From NCBI GenBank assembly GCA_024449915.1, contig JAMZAV010000298.1:124001-188000 (forward strand): a DNA stretch of 64,000 nt, read 5' to 3'. Origin of the DNA: Sweltsa coloradensis. Lineage: Eukaryota > Arthropoda > Insecta > Plecoptera > Chloroperlidae. Shown here piece after piece: positions 21,455 through 31,889 of this stretch; within the stretch, counting starts at the first letter, position 1; each line of letters begins with the position of its first letter. Below the pieces are notes generated by a model that was not told the DNA's origin, made no database searches, and saw only the letters and a list, made by a program, of their open reading frames with translations. The translations under genes and the position numbers were made by a program.

Positions 21455-22109
21455 GCTCCAACCCCTCAACTTCAACCCTCGCTTTAGCACTAAACCCTCA
21501 GCGTGGAAATATAACTCTCGTGAACCTCATTCCGAAGATTTACATCAACTCCCTCACTGTTACCGTCACTGTTGTTAATGACTGACTTGCCATCTTTAAA
21601 ATCATGAAATCAAACTCTGGCAAAAAAATACAAAACAAAAACAAAACGAACTTTTTTGAATTCAAACTACATTCACGCGCATAGTGAACACACTTCCGTA
21701 CCGAACAGTAAGCATTGAGCCCTAAACTACCTACTAACAAATATCTCGCTTCATCAATAAATAATGCAACTCACTGGATTCAAATGTGCAATTGTGGAGG
21801 AAAGTACAGCAAGGTGTAGTAATATACTAAAATCTCCCCAGACAAGAACTTTGTCCCATCAACAGTTTCTTAACGCTCATGTTGCTTGTTGCGAGGTCTG
21901 ACTCATGCTAAGGCAGTCAAACGAGCTTTTTCTCAGGTTGCGCCACAGTAATACCGGCCCTAACTGCATTGAGTCATCAACATAGAAGGCCGTGACTGAT
22001 TAACTCACTCCCCGTAGTTCTTTGGGCACAGCAGTGTGGATCATCTTGTAGGCCTACTACGGTGGCGCTACGACTACGAGTGATAGAAAGTGGCAACGTG
22101 CAAATTCAC
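21455..22109. other. ZNF-1 intron 1 (coding), no feature seen
   Basis: Intron between the ATG exon and coding exon 2. No exon-like frame or element boundary was recognised beyond the MITE to its left. Confidence 0.5.
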
Positions 22110-22233
22110 CTCCAAGCTCTGCGTGGTGTGTATTGGTAGGAACAGGCTCGAAGACGTCAGGAAACAACCTCGGGGCTCCTTCATACGCTCCGCACTCATC
22201 TTGTTCTTCTTTGATGTCAACGACTGTGTCCAT
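22110..22233 (-). CDS. ZNF-1 first coding exon (ATG)
   Basis: ATG at 22233 opens 'MDTVVDIKEEQDECGAYEGA' and runs 41 codons to donor GGAG|GTGAATT at 22110, leaving phase 1. The exon itself begins at an acceptor (TTTTCATTCAG before 22286), so a non-coding exon lies upstream. The same 'MD-x-V-V-x-I-x-E-E' start is used by ZNF-2 and a diverged form by ZNF-3, which supports this ATG. Joined to the exons at 20429-20250, 18481-18314, 15973-15836 and 8321-6934, the frame is open for 1998 nt. Confidence 0.85.
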
Positions 22234-23223
22234 ATTGCACTGACGTAAGGGCTTAGACCAGGCTAACTAGCTAGGCCTGCCCCAACCTGAATGAAAATAA
22301 CATTGAGTTAAGGCTAACCCCCTAAATCATTATGGCTGCAAGAACATTTCAGGATTATCATTTTCAAGTATTTTTTTCAATTTGGGGTTTCTGAAAATCA
22401 TTAAAAGTTGGTGATTGTTAATTAAGTTAATCCAGAAGAATTATTGATTAGGGCCGGCAAGTTTCTTGTGGGGTCCAGGGGCAACATAAGGGATGTAAGT
22501 GAAGTAGGCCTACCCAGGCTTATATAGTTTGTTAAGGTTATTGTGCAGAAATGGGGGGAGTTTGAACGGGTAGTTTTATTCTGCAAATGAGCACATTTTC
22601 GGTATTTTTTGTGATAAGATTTTTCCTAATTTTAACGTCGTAGGCCTAATAGTGATTTTATTACTGGTGCACTGTGTTCAATGATGTAAATGTATGTGTA
22701 TGTTCATCCAAGGGGTAGGCTTATGTTGAACTATCGTACCTTTGAGTTGAGGGCAAGAACTGTTTTCATTTTGCAATGGCTATGTGTAGGTCCAATGTAT
22801 AATAATAAAAGAAGGAGTGGTGGTTTGACAAGGCACTCAAAGCATGCGCATTCAATTTGCATTGAATGAAGGCGCCTTGGTCCTAGGCCCTAGCCGATTG
22901 CAGACTCATTGAATTTGCCTCAAAATGCTTCCGATCAATTTGCTTTTGGAAGAGAATTCGAGGGAAGCAAAACTCCTCGACTTAGGCCTACCGCCTAGGC
23001 CTATGTAATATAGGCCTACCATATCACCTCCCACCTCCTTTGTAAATCAGTTTTTATAACTGAATAGGATAGACGTTGGTAATTATGAACAATTCCATAT
23101 TATTGTCAAATTTGAAAAAGAACTTTCAAAAAGGCTTTACTAAGCATCACTATTCGACATATTAACGTTTCAAAACGGCGCTTACCTTAGAAATGTGTAA
23201 AAAGTAGGAAAAACATTCTAGTG

Positions 23224-23335
23224 TCACCTGCAAGGCTGTATGCCCAAGTGGTGTACTAACCTCGCCACGGCGAATCGCGCAACCCCCCCCCCCCAAACCC
23301 CCTGACCTACTTTTCCCAGCAAAAATACACTGGTA
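23224..23335 (-). repeat. Dispersed repeat R2 (CCTACTTTTCCCAGCAAAA)
   Basis: GTGGTGTACTAACCTCGCCA...CCTACTTTTCCCAGCAAAA occurs here and twice in tandem at 38426-38580. The second family copy was the target of the hAT at 37256. Contains a run of 13 C. Confidence 0.65.
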
Positions 23336-23537
23336 ATCAAACAAATTACCTCAATTATAGTTGAAACTTTGCAATGCCAACCCGCGTAGGCGGGAATATG
23401 GAAAAATGAACACAGATTGAACACGTAAACATTCGGGACATTTCACTGTTGTTGGATCGCCATGTTGAACAATTAACATCTTGCTTTTACGTAGTAGGCC
23501 TACCAACCTTTTGCACTAAAATACTCAACCTACAAAA

Positions 23538-23891
23538 CCTTTAACATCGCTATTTTAAATATAAAGGACTTTCAACGCAAAATGACTTTCGTTTAAAATA
23601 GTGACGTTAAAGGCGGGTTTGAAGGTTTTTTGTTACCGGTAGGGATAGGTAACACCAAAAACGTGATGATTCTATTTTGGATTTTTAAATTATGTTATTG
23701 TAAGGTACTTGCAGTGAGTACAACATCTCAGCACGGTAGGCCTAGGCGGCACTGTTTCGGTTAAGAATGGCCAACTTTTAAACACTTGTAAACTGTGTTG
23801 TGTGTGTTAAAGGTTTTGAAGGTTTTTTGTTTAAAATAGCGACGTTAAAGGTTTTGAAGTTTTTTTTTGTTTAAAATAGCGACGTTAAAGG
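23538..23891. repeat. Cluster of the CCTTTAACGTCGCTATTTTA motif
   Basis: Copies lie at 23538-23559 (+), 23592-23613 (-), 23830-23851 (-) and 23870-23891 (-). The first two form an inverted pair with a short spacer. The block is embedded in sequence also seen near 41760-41890 ('AGTAGGCCTACCAACCTTTT'), so it is part of a larger element. Confidence 0.7.
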
Positions 23892-24630
23892 TTTTGTAAG
23901 GTTAGGCCTACTTACAGTGAGTGTACGGCTCGGTGGAAGTGCTGGTGAAAAGTTGGCCATTCTTAACCGAAACAGTACCGCCTAGGCTGCGTCACTCCTC
24001 GCCACTTAGGCCTATAGTTCATGTCTTTCAAATTTTTACACATTTCCAAGGTAGGCCCTAAGTGCCGTTGTGAAACATTAATATGTTGACCAGTGATGCT
24101 TAGTAAAGCCATTTCAAAAGTTATTTTTCAAATTTGACAATAATACGGAATTGTTCATAATTATTTACCGGTACCTACGTTAAATAAATAAAATAAAAAA
24201 GCGGCTTCGTGGAGCGAGCGCTTCCACCGCCATATGTATTAAATATTATAAACTCTGCACTCTGCAACCGGTTTGGAAAAAATCACTTCCTAGTTTTATA
24301 ATATTTTGCCCAAATCTAATTCTTGAAGGCAATTTCAACCAAGGCGCTTGGTGTGCATGATATAGGCCTAAGCCTAGGTCTAACGTAGGCCAATTTAGTC
24401 AGGCCGCGTTCACATAACTTTGTTTTAGTCTTAAGAAATTGTTATTGTTAGGTATAAGAAATCCGATATCCTGATTGGTTAATAATATTTCAGTGGCCTG
24501 TCATAATGAAGTTACTTTAAGGAAGGAGATAACAAACCTACCACCGACTTTAGTCATGTGTAGGGGAAGAAACCAATTACCAAAATACCAAATACCAAAT
24601 ACTCCTTTTCATTGGTCGTCGTAAGAATAA

Positions 24631-25056
24631 TGCCCAGTTCACATAATCTAGTCGTAGTCGTAGTCCTAGTCACAAGCAATGGTAGAGTATAGGAACTCGT
24701 CGTATGGTTTAGTCTTAGTCGCAGTCGTAAGAAAGATGAAAATTTTCATCTTTCTTACGACTAAACCACAAATTCTTACGACGAACCAATCAGAGCTTGA
24801 AACGTCACTTACAACCGACCAATGAGATGATACCTACTCGAGTCAGTTGCACTACTATGTTGAGAGTCAATTGAGAGACTATTTCCGGTTCCCGTTTCTA
24901 TCAAGGTTTTACGTGGATGACGTCACATCCAAATGCCAAAGAGCTTCGACAAAAATGGCGCATCTTTGCGCCAAGTTCTTTGTTAAAACCATTGCTTGTG
25001 ACTACGACTACGACTAGGCCCTAGGACTACGACTACGACTCTCTGTGAACCGGGCA
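24631..25056. mobile_element. Nested MITE, TSD TAA
   Basis: TGCCCAGTTCACA (24631) and TGTGAACCGGGCA (to 25056) with repeated GTAGTCGTAGTC arms, flanked by TAA at 24628-24630 and 25057-25059. A perfect 32-bp palindrome centred near 24745 (AAAGATGAAAATTTTCATCTTT) lies inside. The 3-bp TWA-type site and ends fit Tourist/PIF-like MITEs. Confidence 0.8.
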
Positions 25057-25397
25057 TAATTGACGTATGATTGGTCTGTCGTAAGAATTTTGTTTTTGTT
25101 ATAACAATTTCTTAAGACTAAAACAAACAATTTAGGTAATTATGCCGAAAAACGGTTTTTCCGAGAAAAAAGATGAAAAAATTTACTTACCATATTCCAG
25201 TGTGTGTAATTAATGTTCCTTAATTCATTTTCAGGTACCGCATTATGGTTTTTAATTTTGTAAACAATGTTTTTCATCTTTTCACTAGTGGAAATTGAGC
25301 CGTCATTTGTGCGTCCACATACTACATCGCCATGTTGATTTGGAAAGCGTGATCTCCTCTGACACGTCTCTACCGCTGCGTACGCAGCGTAAAAAGT

Positions 25398-25645
25398 ATT
25401 TTTGTTTCAAATCGCGACGTTAAAGGTTAAAAAAGGTATTTTTGTTTAAAATAGCGACGTTAAAGGTTTTGAAGGTTTGTTTTATTAGTAAAACACAACG
25501 GAAAAAACTTAATTATTAATTAACAATTCACCGACACCTTGAATAATTTAAAACTGTTCTAAAATACCTTTTTTAACCTTTAACGTCGCTATTTTAAACA
25601 AAAATACCTTTTTTAACCTTTAACGTCGCTATTTTAAACAAAAAT
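25398..25645. repeat. Inverted array of the CCTTTAACG motif
   Basis: Two minus-oriented copies (about 25405-25426 and 25445-25466) face two plus-oriented copies (25577-25598 and 25617-25638). Each is joined by AAAAATACCTTTTTT-type spacers, building the heart of the palindrome at 24402-25969. Confidence 0.7.
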
Positions 25646-26194
25646 AGTCTCTTACGCTGCGTACGCAGCGGAAGAGACGTAGCGGAGGAGATAGCGCTTT
25701 CCAAACCAGTATGGCAGCCTACGTACAGTACGTACAGTGACAGCACAATTTACACAGGTAAAAAGACGAAAAACATTAGTAACAGTGAAAAGATCGTAAT
25801 GCGGTAGCTGAAAATGAATTAGGGACTATCAATTACACATACTGTGAAAAGCTGGAAACATTTTATGCATTTTTTCTCGGAAAACCGTGTTCGGCATAAT
25901 TACCACAATTTAACACGTATGTCCTATCCCTTAAAACTAAACCAATTAGGCCCTAGTGTGAACGCGGCCTCATGGAGTGGTCTTCACTGTTTTGTGTTTT
26001 TCATAAATTCCCTTTAAGTAAGTAGCCTGGTTAGTCCTATTAATAAATCCCTTTGGGAACCTTTTTCGGTTGGTATGGACCGGTTTTACAAAACTACTTG
26101 CGTTAGGTTAGTCGACCCCAATTACCTAGGCTAGTTCAGGGCAATGACTCAGGTCACGGACATCCGTTACCCAACTGGCCGCGAAAATATTTCA

Positions 26195-26300
26195 CGGACT
26201 TCGCTATTTTAAATCTAAAGTACCTACAAAACCTTTAACGTCGCTATTTTAAATCTAAAGTACCTACAAAACCTTTAACGTCACTATTTTAAATCTAAAG
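26195..26300. repeat. Tandem 40-bp unit carrying the CCTTTAACG motif
   Basis: The unit 'AAAGTACCTACAAAACCTTT' plus 'AACGTCGCTATTTTAAATCT' is repeated about two and a half times in direct orientation. Confidence 0.75.
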
Positions 26301-26546
26301 TTGTGTAAATATTCATTCATTCTACAATCTACCTCCACGTTTTTCACAATAACACACAAGTCGAAAAAAGTGTAAAGGCGCATGCGCGCAAGTCCGGATG
26401 TCCGTGACCTGAGCCACTGCCCTAGTTCAGGGCCCTATCCTAAGAGGTTAGGGTTGGCCATAACAACTGGTTAGAAAAGTTTAAGACGAACCTTGTTACT
26501 GACTTACGCTAATTAATCCGATAGAAAGCAGTAATATCAAACTTAC

Positions 26547-26720
26547 TTGGTTATTTCCTAAAGGCGTAGAAGCAAGGTAGAAGAGTACAGAGAAATACAA
26601 TTACAATCATAAATACGGCCACGTCCAAAATGGTAAACAACACATGACTGATAAGACTGGTGGAAACGCAGTTCATACATGATCTCGGCAACGAAACATC
26701 ACACAGCCATCTTAACCATT
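26547..26720 (-). promoter_or_regulatory. ZNF-1 non-coding first exon and promoter-proximal region (predicted)
   Basis: The minus strand reads AGATGGCTGTGTGATGTTTC...GAACTGCGTTTCCACCAGTC...GACGTGGCC and ends at a strong donor ACCAA|GTAAGT (26547/26546). The region 43390-43206 is alignable along its whole length and has the same donor position, in the right place upstream of ZNF-2. Conservation between paralogues plus a consensus donor supports a shared 5' UTR exon. The transcription start is not visible; no TATA box stands out. Confidence 0.65.
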
Positions 26721-26897
26721 TTTGGATTACGCGGTAAACTTAATTTTTTGCGGATAAATCAAGTGGCACACCTGCGGTTCGTGTAAAGTAGTATCTATGG
26801 TCGTTGGTAATCAAATTGATTGATGGCCATAGGATGTCTATGTTGATGGCAGCAGATGGCAGGATCCAGAATTCCTCTTCCTCCCGACTATCAATTT

Positions 26898-27224
26898 TTG
26901 GTGTGACCCAACTTTTCAATACCGTTTTTTTCAACTAAAATCAACATAAACACTCACCATTGATGAAATAAGTCAAGAACAACTTCGTTGTGCACTATTT
27001 TATTATATTCCAGCAGAGCACCAAAATCTAAAATAGAATCATCACGTTTTTGGTGTAGCAGAAACAAAAAAAAATTCAAACCTTTAACGTCGCTATTTTA
27101 AACGAAAGTACTTTTTCCATTTAAAAGTAATTTTCTGTTTAAAATAGCGACGTTAAAGGTTTTGTAGGTTGAGTAAAAAAAAATTTAAAAAAAAAAAATT
27201 GAAAAGTTGGGTCACACCAACTAC
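26898..27224. mobile_element. MITE family F, long copy
   Basis: GGTGTGACCCAACTTTTCAA at 26898 is mirrored by TTGAAAAGTTGGGTCACACC at the right end, followed by AACTACGTAAGTGCCC, the outer TIR seen intact at 28110 and 51508. It contains a motif pair at 27081-27102 (+) and 27138-27159 (-). The left outer TIR is missing, so this copy is truncated. No frame of significance (the 64-codon frame is a shadow). Confidence 0.7.
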
Positions 27225-27551
27225 GTAAGTGCCCTTTACTTACCGCTTACCGGTACCTACAGGTTTTTCTTTAGTAGGCCTACTTAATTTAAAGGAGTAG
27301 GGACCACTAGTACAGAAAAGCACAAGGTTTTAAAATTGGGTTTTATTTGAAAATTACGAGTGTTTGCAAAAGATAGCTAACGTTGAAATGTATTATTGAT
27401 GTCTTTGCTACAAAATTATACTAAGTTTTAAAAGATATAATTTTTTAAATAAATTGTTACTTTTTTACTTTATAATTTAAATGCAACATGACAATTGTCA
27501 TCCTTATAGATTTTGCCGCTACAGTGACCAACTAGAGACCGGCGTATTATT

Positions 27552-27742
27552 AAAGTTGAAAACACTGATCAATCAAGCTAGACACAATTCCACCCACAGA
27601 CAGCACCAGAATCTACCAGACTGCTTCGGAACAACCATAGTTATTTAGTAGTTAAAAAAACTTCTGCCATAGTGGGAATCGAACCCTGCACCATCTACAT
27701 TGGAAGCAGAGATGCTAACCACAAGACCAATGAATCGAGTGT
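27552..27742 (-). mobile_element. SINE S1, head plus partial body
   Basis: The tRNA-Gly-like head reads TTGGTCTTGTGGTTAGCATC...GGGTTCGATTCCCAC on the minus strand at about 27740-27665, then a shortened body 'GGTTGTTCCGAAGCAGTCTG'. It matches the head at 15817-15748. Confidence 0.75.
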
Positions 27743-28050
27743 GGAAGATTGCTTATGCCAGGAGATTTTGTTTGAGGGGAAATTAAGGTATTTTGCTACT
27801 CCAAAAAATTGGAAGGGCTATTTTTTAGTTTTACTTTAGTTGCAAACTTAACTTGCAATACTTATTTACATTTAAGTGATTTGTATACACTGAGAAACAT
27901 GCTATTTTATTTTGTCTTTTTTCAAGTGCTATTGTGATACATTATGAAGTTTAATTTTGTAGTTTAATTTTTAATTTCTCGTGGGAAGCCTGCCCAGGGT
28001 GCAATGCATGCCCCTCTTCAGGTGGCTGACTATATAACTATATATATAGA

Positions 28051-28948
28051 CCTTGTTTAGAGTATGCTGGGTTAGTGTGGGACCCACACTCAAAAATACA
28101 TACTGAAGCGGTACTTGTGTAGTTGTGGACCCAACTTTTCAATAACCGTTTTTTCAACTAAAATCAACATAAACACTCACATTGATGAAATAAGTCAAGA
28201 AAACTCAGTTGTGTACATTTTATTATATTCCAGCACAAAAATCTAAAATAGAATCATCAACGTTTTTGGTGTAAACAGTAACAAAAAAAACTTCAAAACC
28301 TTTAACCTCGCTATTTTAAACGAAAGTTTTCCATTAAAAGTCATTTTTGTTGGACGTTAAAGTTTTGTAGGTTGAGTAAAAAAAAAATAAAAAAAAAATT
28401 GAAAAGTTGGGTCAAACCAACTACACAAGTACCACTGAAGCTATGGAGATGGTGCAAAGAAAAGCAATTAGAAAGGTACTAGGTAAATATGGAAGGAGAC
28501 ATAGTCCAAGTGAAATGATGGTGGGTCTGGGATGGGAATCATTACATGAACGTAGAATAAATGCTAAACTGTGTGCTTTTTACAAAGTATTTACAGGTGA
28601 ACCGGCTTGGGATGACCTAAATAAAAAGATTATTTTTGCATCATTTAGAGGTAGAAAAGATCATAGTATGAAGATATTTGTTCACAAATGTAACAAGGAT
28701 GTAGGTAAACACTCCTTTCTTGGTTCTGTGACCAAGAGTTGGAATGGTTTGGATGAAAGAGTTGTAAATCCATTGCCTAGAAATGTCTCTGAATTCAAAG
28801 AGCGCATAAGAAAATACCAAGGTTGTTGTTGACTCTTGTCAGTGCCCTGCATTTGTGCAGAATATGTGATTATTGTTGTAAATGTTTGGTAACCGAGTTG
28901 ATGAACTCAAAACTGAACTTAATAAATTTAATCTAATCTAATCTAATA
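28051..28948 (+). pseudogene. CR1/Jockey-like reverse transcriptase C-terminus, interrupted
   Basis: 'LEYAGLVWDPHSKIHTEA' (28062-28109) continues, after a 324-bp insertion, as 'MEMVQRKAIRKVLGKYGRRH', 'LGWESLHERRINAKLCAFYK' and 'FLGSVTKSWNGLDERVV', ending at a stop at 28832. This is the typical end of CR1/Jockey-clade ORF2 ('YA..VW.P......LE.VQR.A.R....').. A short 3' UTR and a (TAATC)n tail follow (28921-28945). The frame is otherwise open, so the insertion is what broke this 5'-truncated copy. Confidence 0.85.
28110..28433. mobile_element. MITE family F inserted in reverse transcriptase, TSD ACTGAAGC
   Basis: GGTACTTGTGTAGTTG (28110) and CAACTACACAAGTACC (to 28433) are perfect 16-bp TIRs with ACTGAAGC duplicated at 28102-28109 and 28434-28441. 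Removing the insert plus one duplication restores a continuous coding frame of the host element. The interior carries a motif copy at 28299-28320. An 8-bp duplication points to hAT-type mobilisation. Confidence 0.93.
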
Positions 28949-29660
28949 TATTGGAGTTAGGACCATTTGTGAAGGGATATCCGAGGACCCAATTCCTTGC
29001 ATTCGCATTTACGACTAAGGAACACCTTGGAAAAAATCTTCAATTACAATTGCCGGTCTTGACGGCATTCAAACAAAGTTTGGGCGTGATTTTGAAGGAT
29101 ATGGGATAGTATTTAAGATTTGTTTTGTACAATATTAGAAACTCACGGGAATGAATATTCAATTTTTAAAGTCATCTTGTTTAATTTGTAAAAAATGAAA
29201 TGAACTTTGTAACTAGCTATTCAAACAATACTTCTAAAAATGGCAAACTTAATTGTGACGATACTTTTCCATTATCAGTATCTCAAACGATACAAAGCAA
29301 TTTGGACGTGAAAGTAACTACAATACTCATAGGCTTACAGCAGCACAGTAACCAATAACCAAATTATTATATAAATATTAAATACTCACTTTATTAACGC
29401 GTTATACTTTAGGCTATTTAAAAAAACGGTAATCATCAGTTTTCAGATCATGCATGGGACGGCGAATTTGTCGGGGGTTAAGGTATCGCAATTCTCGGTG
29501 GTTTTATATTGTTGTTACCTTATTTCATATTTGTTTTCAATTTAATACGAAAACAAATGTGAACACACTGCTTACGTGATAACTTAACATCCTAAGAACC
29601 TCGCTCTCACAAGTGAGATCATAAAATTGTTTCTCAATTTCATTTAGCGGGAAACAGGTG
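28949..29660. other. Spacer, no gene seen
   Basis: AT-rich intergenic DNA. No exon, RNA gene or element termini were recognised. Confidence 0.45.
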
Positions 29661-29667
29661 AAAATTG

Positions 29668-29764
29668 ACTTTATGGAAATCGATCCAGAAATTAAAAAAT
29701 CTACCCGACAATCAAAACCCCGCTGGGATGATTTTGTAATTTCTGGATTGATTTCCATAAAATC
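29668..29764. repeat. Hairpin related to SINE S2 arms
   Basis: TATGGAAATCGATCCAGAAATT is mirrored by AATTTCTGGATTGATTTCCATA around a 35-base centre, with the S2-like junction GGGATGATTTTGTAATTTCTG. It resembles the tRNA-less S2 copy at 2383-2507. Confidence 0.5.
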
Positions 29765-29862
29765 ATAAAATTGAAACCAATAATATTAACTATTGTAAAA
29801 TACTCTATATATTAATAATAATAATTAATAATTTTTATAATAATAATAATTATTATTATTAC

Positions 29863-30440
29863 GGCAAAAATGTAAAATTTTGCTGTATAAGGCATATTTT
29901 GTACCTATATTAACATATGGGGCAGTAACATGGGCAGTGGGAACAAAAGAAGAGAGTCAGCTGGAAGCAGCAGAAATGAAGTTTTTAAGAAGTATTAAGG
30001 GAGTTACAAAGATGGACAAGATAAGAAGTAATGAAATAAGGAAAGAACTGGGATTGGAGAGATTGAAGTTTAAGCTAGGAAGAGAACGTCTAAGATGGTT
30101 TGGACATATGAAAAGGATGGGCAGGGAGAGGATTCCAAGACGAGAATTTGAAGCGGCAGAGGAGGGGAAAAGAAGAGTAGGAAGGCCAAGAGAAAAATGG
30201 GAAAGATTAATTCAAGAAGACGTTGGAAAACGGAATGAAGTGTGGGAGCATGTGGCAAGAGTAAAGCTGTGCGAGGACAGAAGAGAGTGGAGTAAATTGG
30301 TGGAGAGGAAGGAGTTGGATGATGTGGAAGAAACACTAAGTCTGGCAAGCTTAGTATCTACAGTTTCATGCCCTTGATAATGGTGGAAAACCACCACTCA
30401 ACCCGACATAGTTGGAACTGAGTTATGATGATTATTATTA
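29863..30440 (+). pseudogene. Non-LTR ORF2 C-terminal fragment with 3' UTR
   Basis: An open frame from 29880 to a stop at 30377 encodes 'YFVPILTYGAVTWAVGTKEE', 'MKFLRSIKGVTKMDKIRSNE', 'RLRWFGHMKRMGRERIPRRE' and 'KRRVGRPREKWERL', ending 'EETLSLASLVS'. A UTR with ATAATGGTGGAAAACCACCA follows. The sequence (ATT)nACGGCAA occurs on both sides (about 29850-29867 and 30429-30449), a probable target duplication. It inserted into the 3' end of another, older ORF2 copy ('NEEEDEVPSLAG' at about 30456). Confidence 0.85.
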
Positions 30441-30598
30441 TTATTACGGCAAGAGAATGAAGAAGAAGATGAGGTGCCGAGCTTGGCAGGCCGGTGCTGA
30501 TTCGGTGATGCCCAAGATTTAGGTGGAAACACCCCTTTACCCAACTAAACGATGTTGGAACAAAGTGTAGTGATATATATATATTATAATTATATATA

Positions 30599-30759
30599 CC
30601 GTATTGTGCCGAATATAGGCCGAACCTGAATCTAAGCCGACCCCCTAACTTTTCTTGTTGAAATATTAAAAAACATGTGAAAATGCAAATATTAGTTATA
30701 AAGGACTTTGAGACTGAAAATAATGAAAAAAGTGTAGGCTTATATTCAGGACAATACGG
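30599..30759. mobile_element. mariner-like MITE in TA dinucleotide
   Basis: CCGTATTGTGCCGAATATAG is mirrored by CTTATATTCAGGACAATACGG, with TA on both sides (30597-30598 and 30760-30761). At 161 bp with no frame, it is a typical small Tc1/mariner-type MITE. Confidence 0.75.
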
Positions 30760-30897
30760 TATATATAATAATAATAATAATTATTATTGATACATAGCAG
30801 TTGTCGAAAAAGTTTGCCCCGACTGGACCCCAGTCGTATCAGTAACTTTGTCCTTAAAACGGGCTTATGCTTAAAAACCTTATATTATTATTTATAA

Positions 30898-30904
30898 TAA
30901 TAAC

Positions 30905-30953
<49 letters not shown>

Positions 30954-30954
30954 T
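30898..30954. repeat. (AAT)n microsatellite
   Basis: About 18 near-perfect ATA/AAT units in a row. The isoleucine-run frame over it is an artefact. Confidence 0.95.
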
Positions 30955-31447
30955 AAACAGTCTTTATTTTAATCTTGGCAAAGCTTAAGGCCATATGGCC
31001 TTTTCTTCTGCTTGTCCAAGCACACAAATAAAAACTAAAAAACCACAATAAAAAATACATTAATACACTTCATATCTAAACAAATTAATAAATACAAAAT
31101 ATCAAAATTAGCTGCCAATGAGGTTACAGTGACATTTCTGCTATATCAAGTAAAATTGGTAGATGTCTCAATCAATGTAGGTACTATACATTTTAAATTG
31201 GTGTACAAAATACTATACCTATACTATGGATACTGTACCTCTAAATATTATTCTTAACAACACAAAACATAATAGGCTGAACAAAACTCTTTATCCTAAT
31301 TTAGTGTTTCAATTTGTGCTTATCTAATTCTAATTCATTTCAATTCAATACTCCAATCTAACTTATTTTTTATTAACTTGTAACAAAATAGTTAATGTAA
31401 CTGTGAAAGTTGCTAATATTGCTATCTTGAGTATCATAAATGTTGAC

Positions 31448-31685
31448 CATTTGTTCGGAAAAGGCCAACCGGCTAGTTTGGTATAGATTGGAGAAAGGTT
31501 GACAGGTTGGGAAAGCATAGAGAACATTAAGCCCAGCCTGAAGGGCTGGGGGCGACAAAACTTTTCACCTGCTGATAACAACTGCAGCTAATTGTTACCT
31601 TAATCCACGACGTTTCAAGCCCAGCCCTTCAGGCTCGGCTTTATGTTTTCTATGCTTTCCCTACCTGTCGACCCTTCTCCAATCT
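31448..31685. mobile_element. Short hammerhead-family element without ribozyme, 12-bp TSD
   Basis: Two inverted arms (GGCTAGTTTGGTATAGATTG...CCCAGCCTGAAGGGCTGGG and the mirrored CCCAGCCCTTCAGGCTCGGC...CCAATCTAT) match the arms of 38751-39813. The whole hammerhead and interior are missing; the arms join at CCACGACGTTTCAAG. ATAAATGTTGAC flanks both ends (31436-31447 and 31686-31697), so this is an independent insertion rather than a decayed piece. Confidence 0.82.
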
Positions 31686-31889
31686 ATAAATGTTGACAAG
31701 ATATAAGCATGTAGACATGAATGTAACCTCTGTACAACAGCAAAATATACTAGAGTAACAATAATTAACATTTACTAGGCCTACTTCTACTACTACTACT
31801 ACCACCATACAATTACCATATTGCATTGTTGCAAGGAACGTCTGATGTTAGATACTGCCTTGACAACGGTATGGTGTGTGCTTGGATAA

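Larger units (their letters stand above)
24402..25969. mobile_element. Long palindromic transposon, TSD TCA
   Basis: GGCCGCGTTCACA (24402) and TGTGAACGCGGCC (to 25969) are terminal inverted repeats flanked by TCA (24399-24401 and 25970-25972), PIF/Harbinger-like. Further mirrored blocks follow inward: TAGTCTTAAG, CGGTTTTTCCGAGAAAAAA with its complement, the GAAAATGAATTA region, GGAAAGCG...GATCTCCTC, and CGCTGCGTACGCAGCG at 25366-25389 and 25653-25676. A second MITE (24631-25056) is nested in the left arm. No transposase. Confidence 0.8.
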
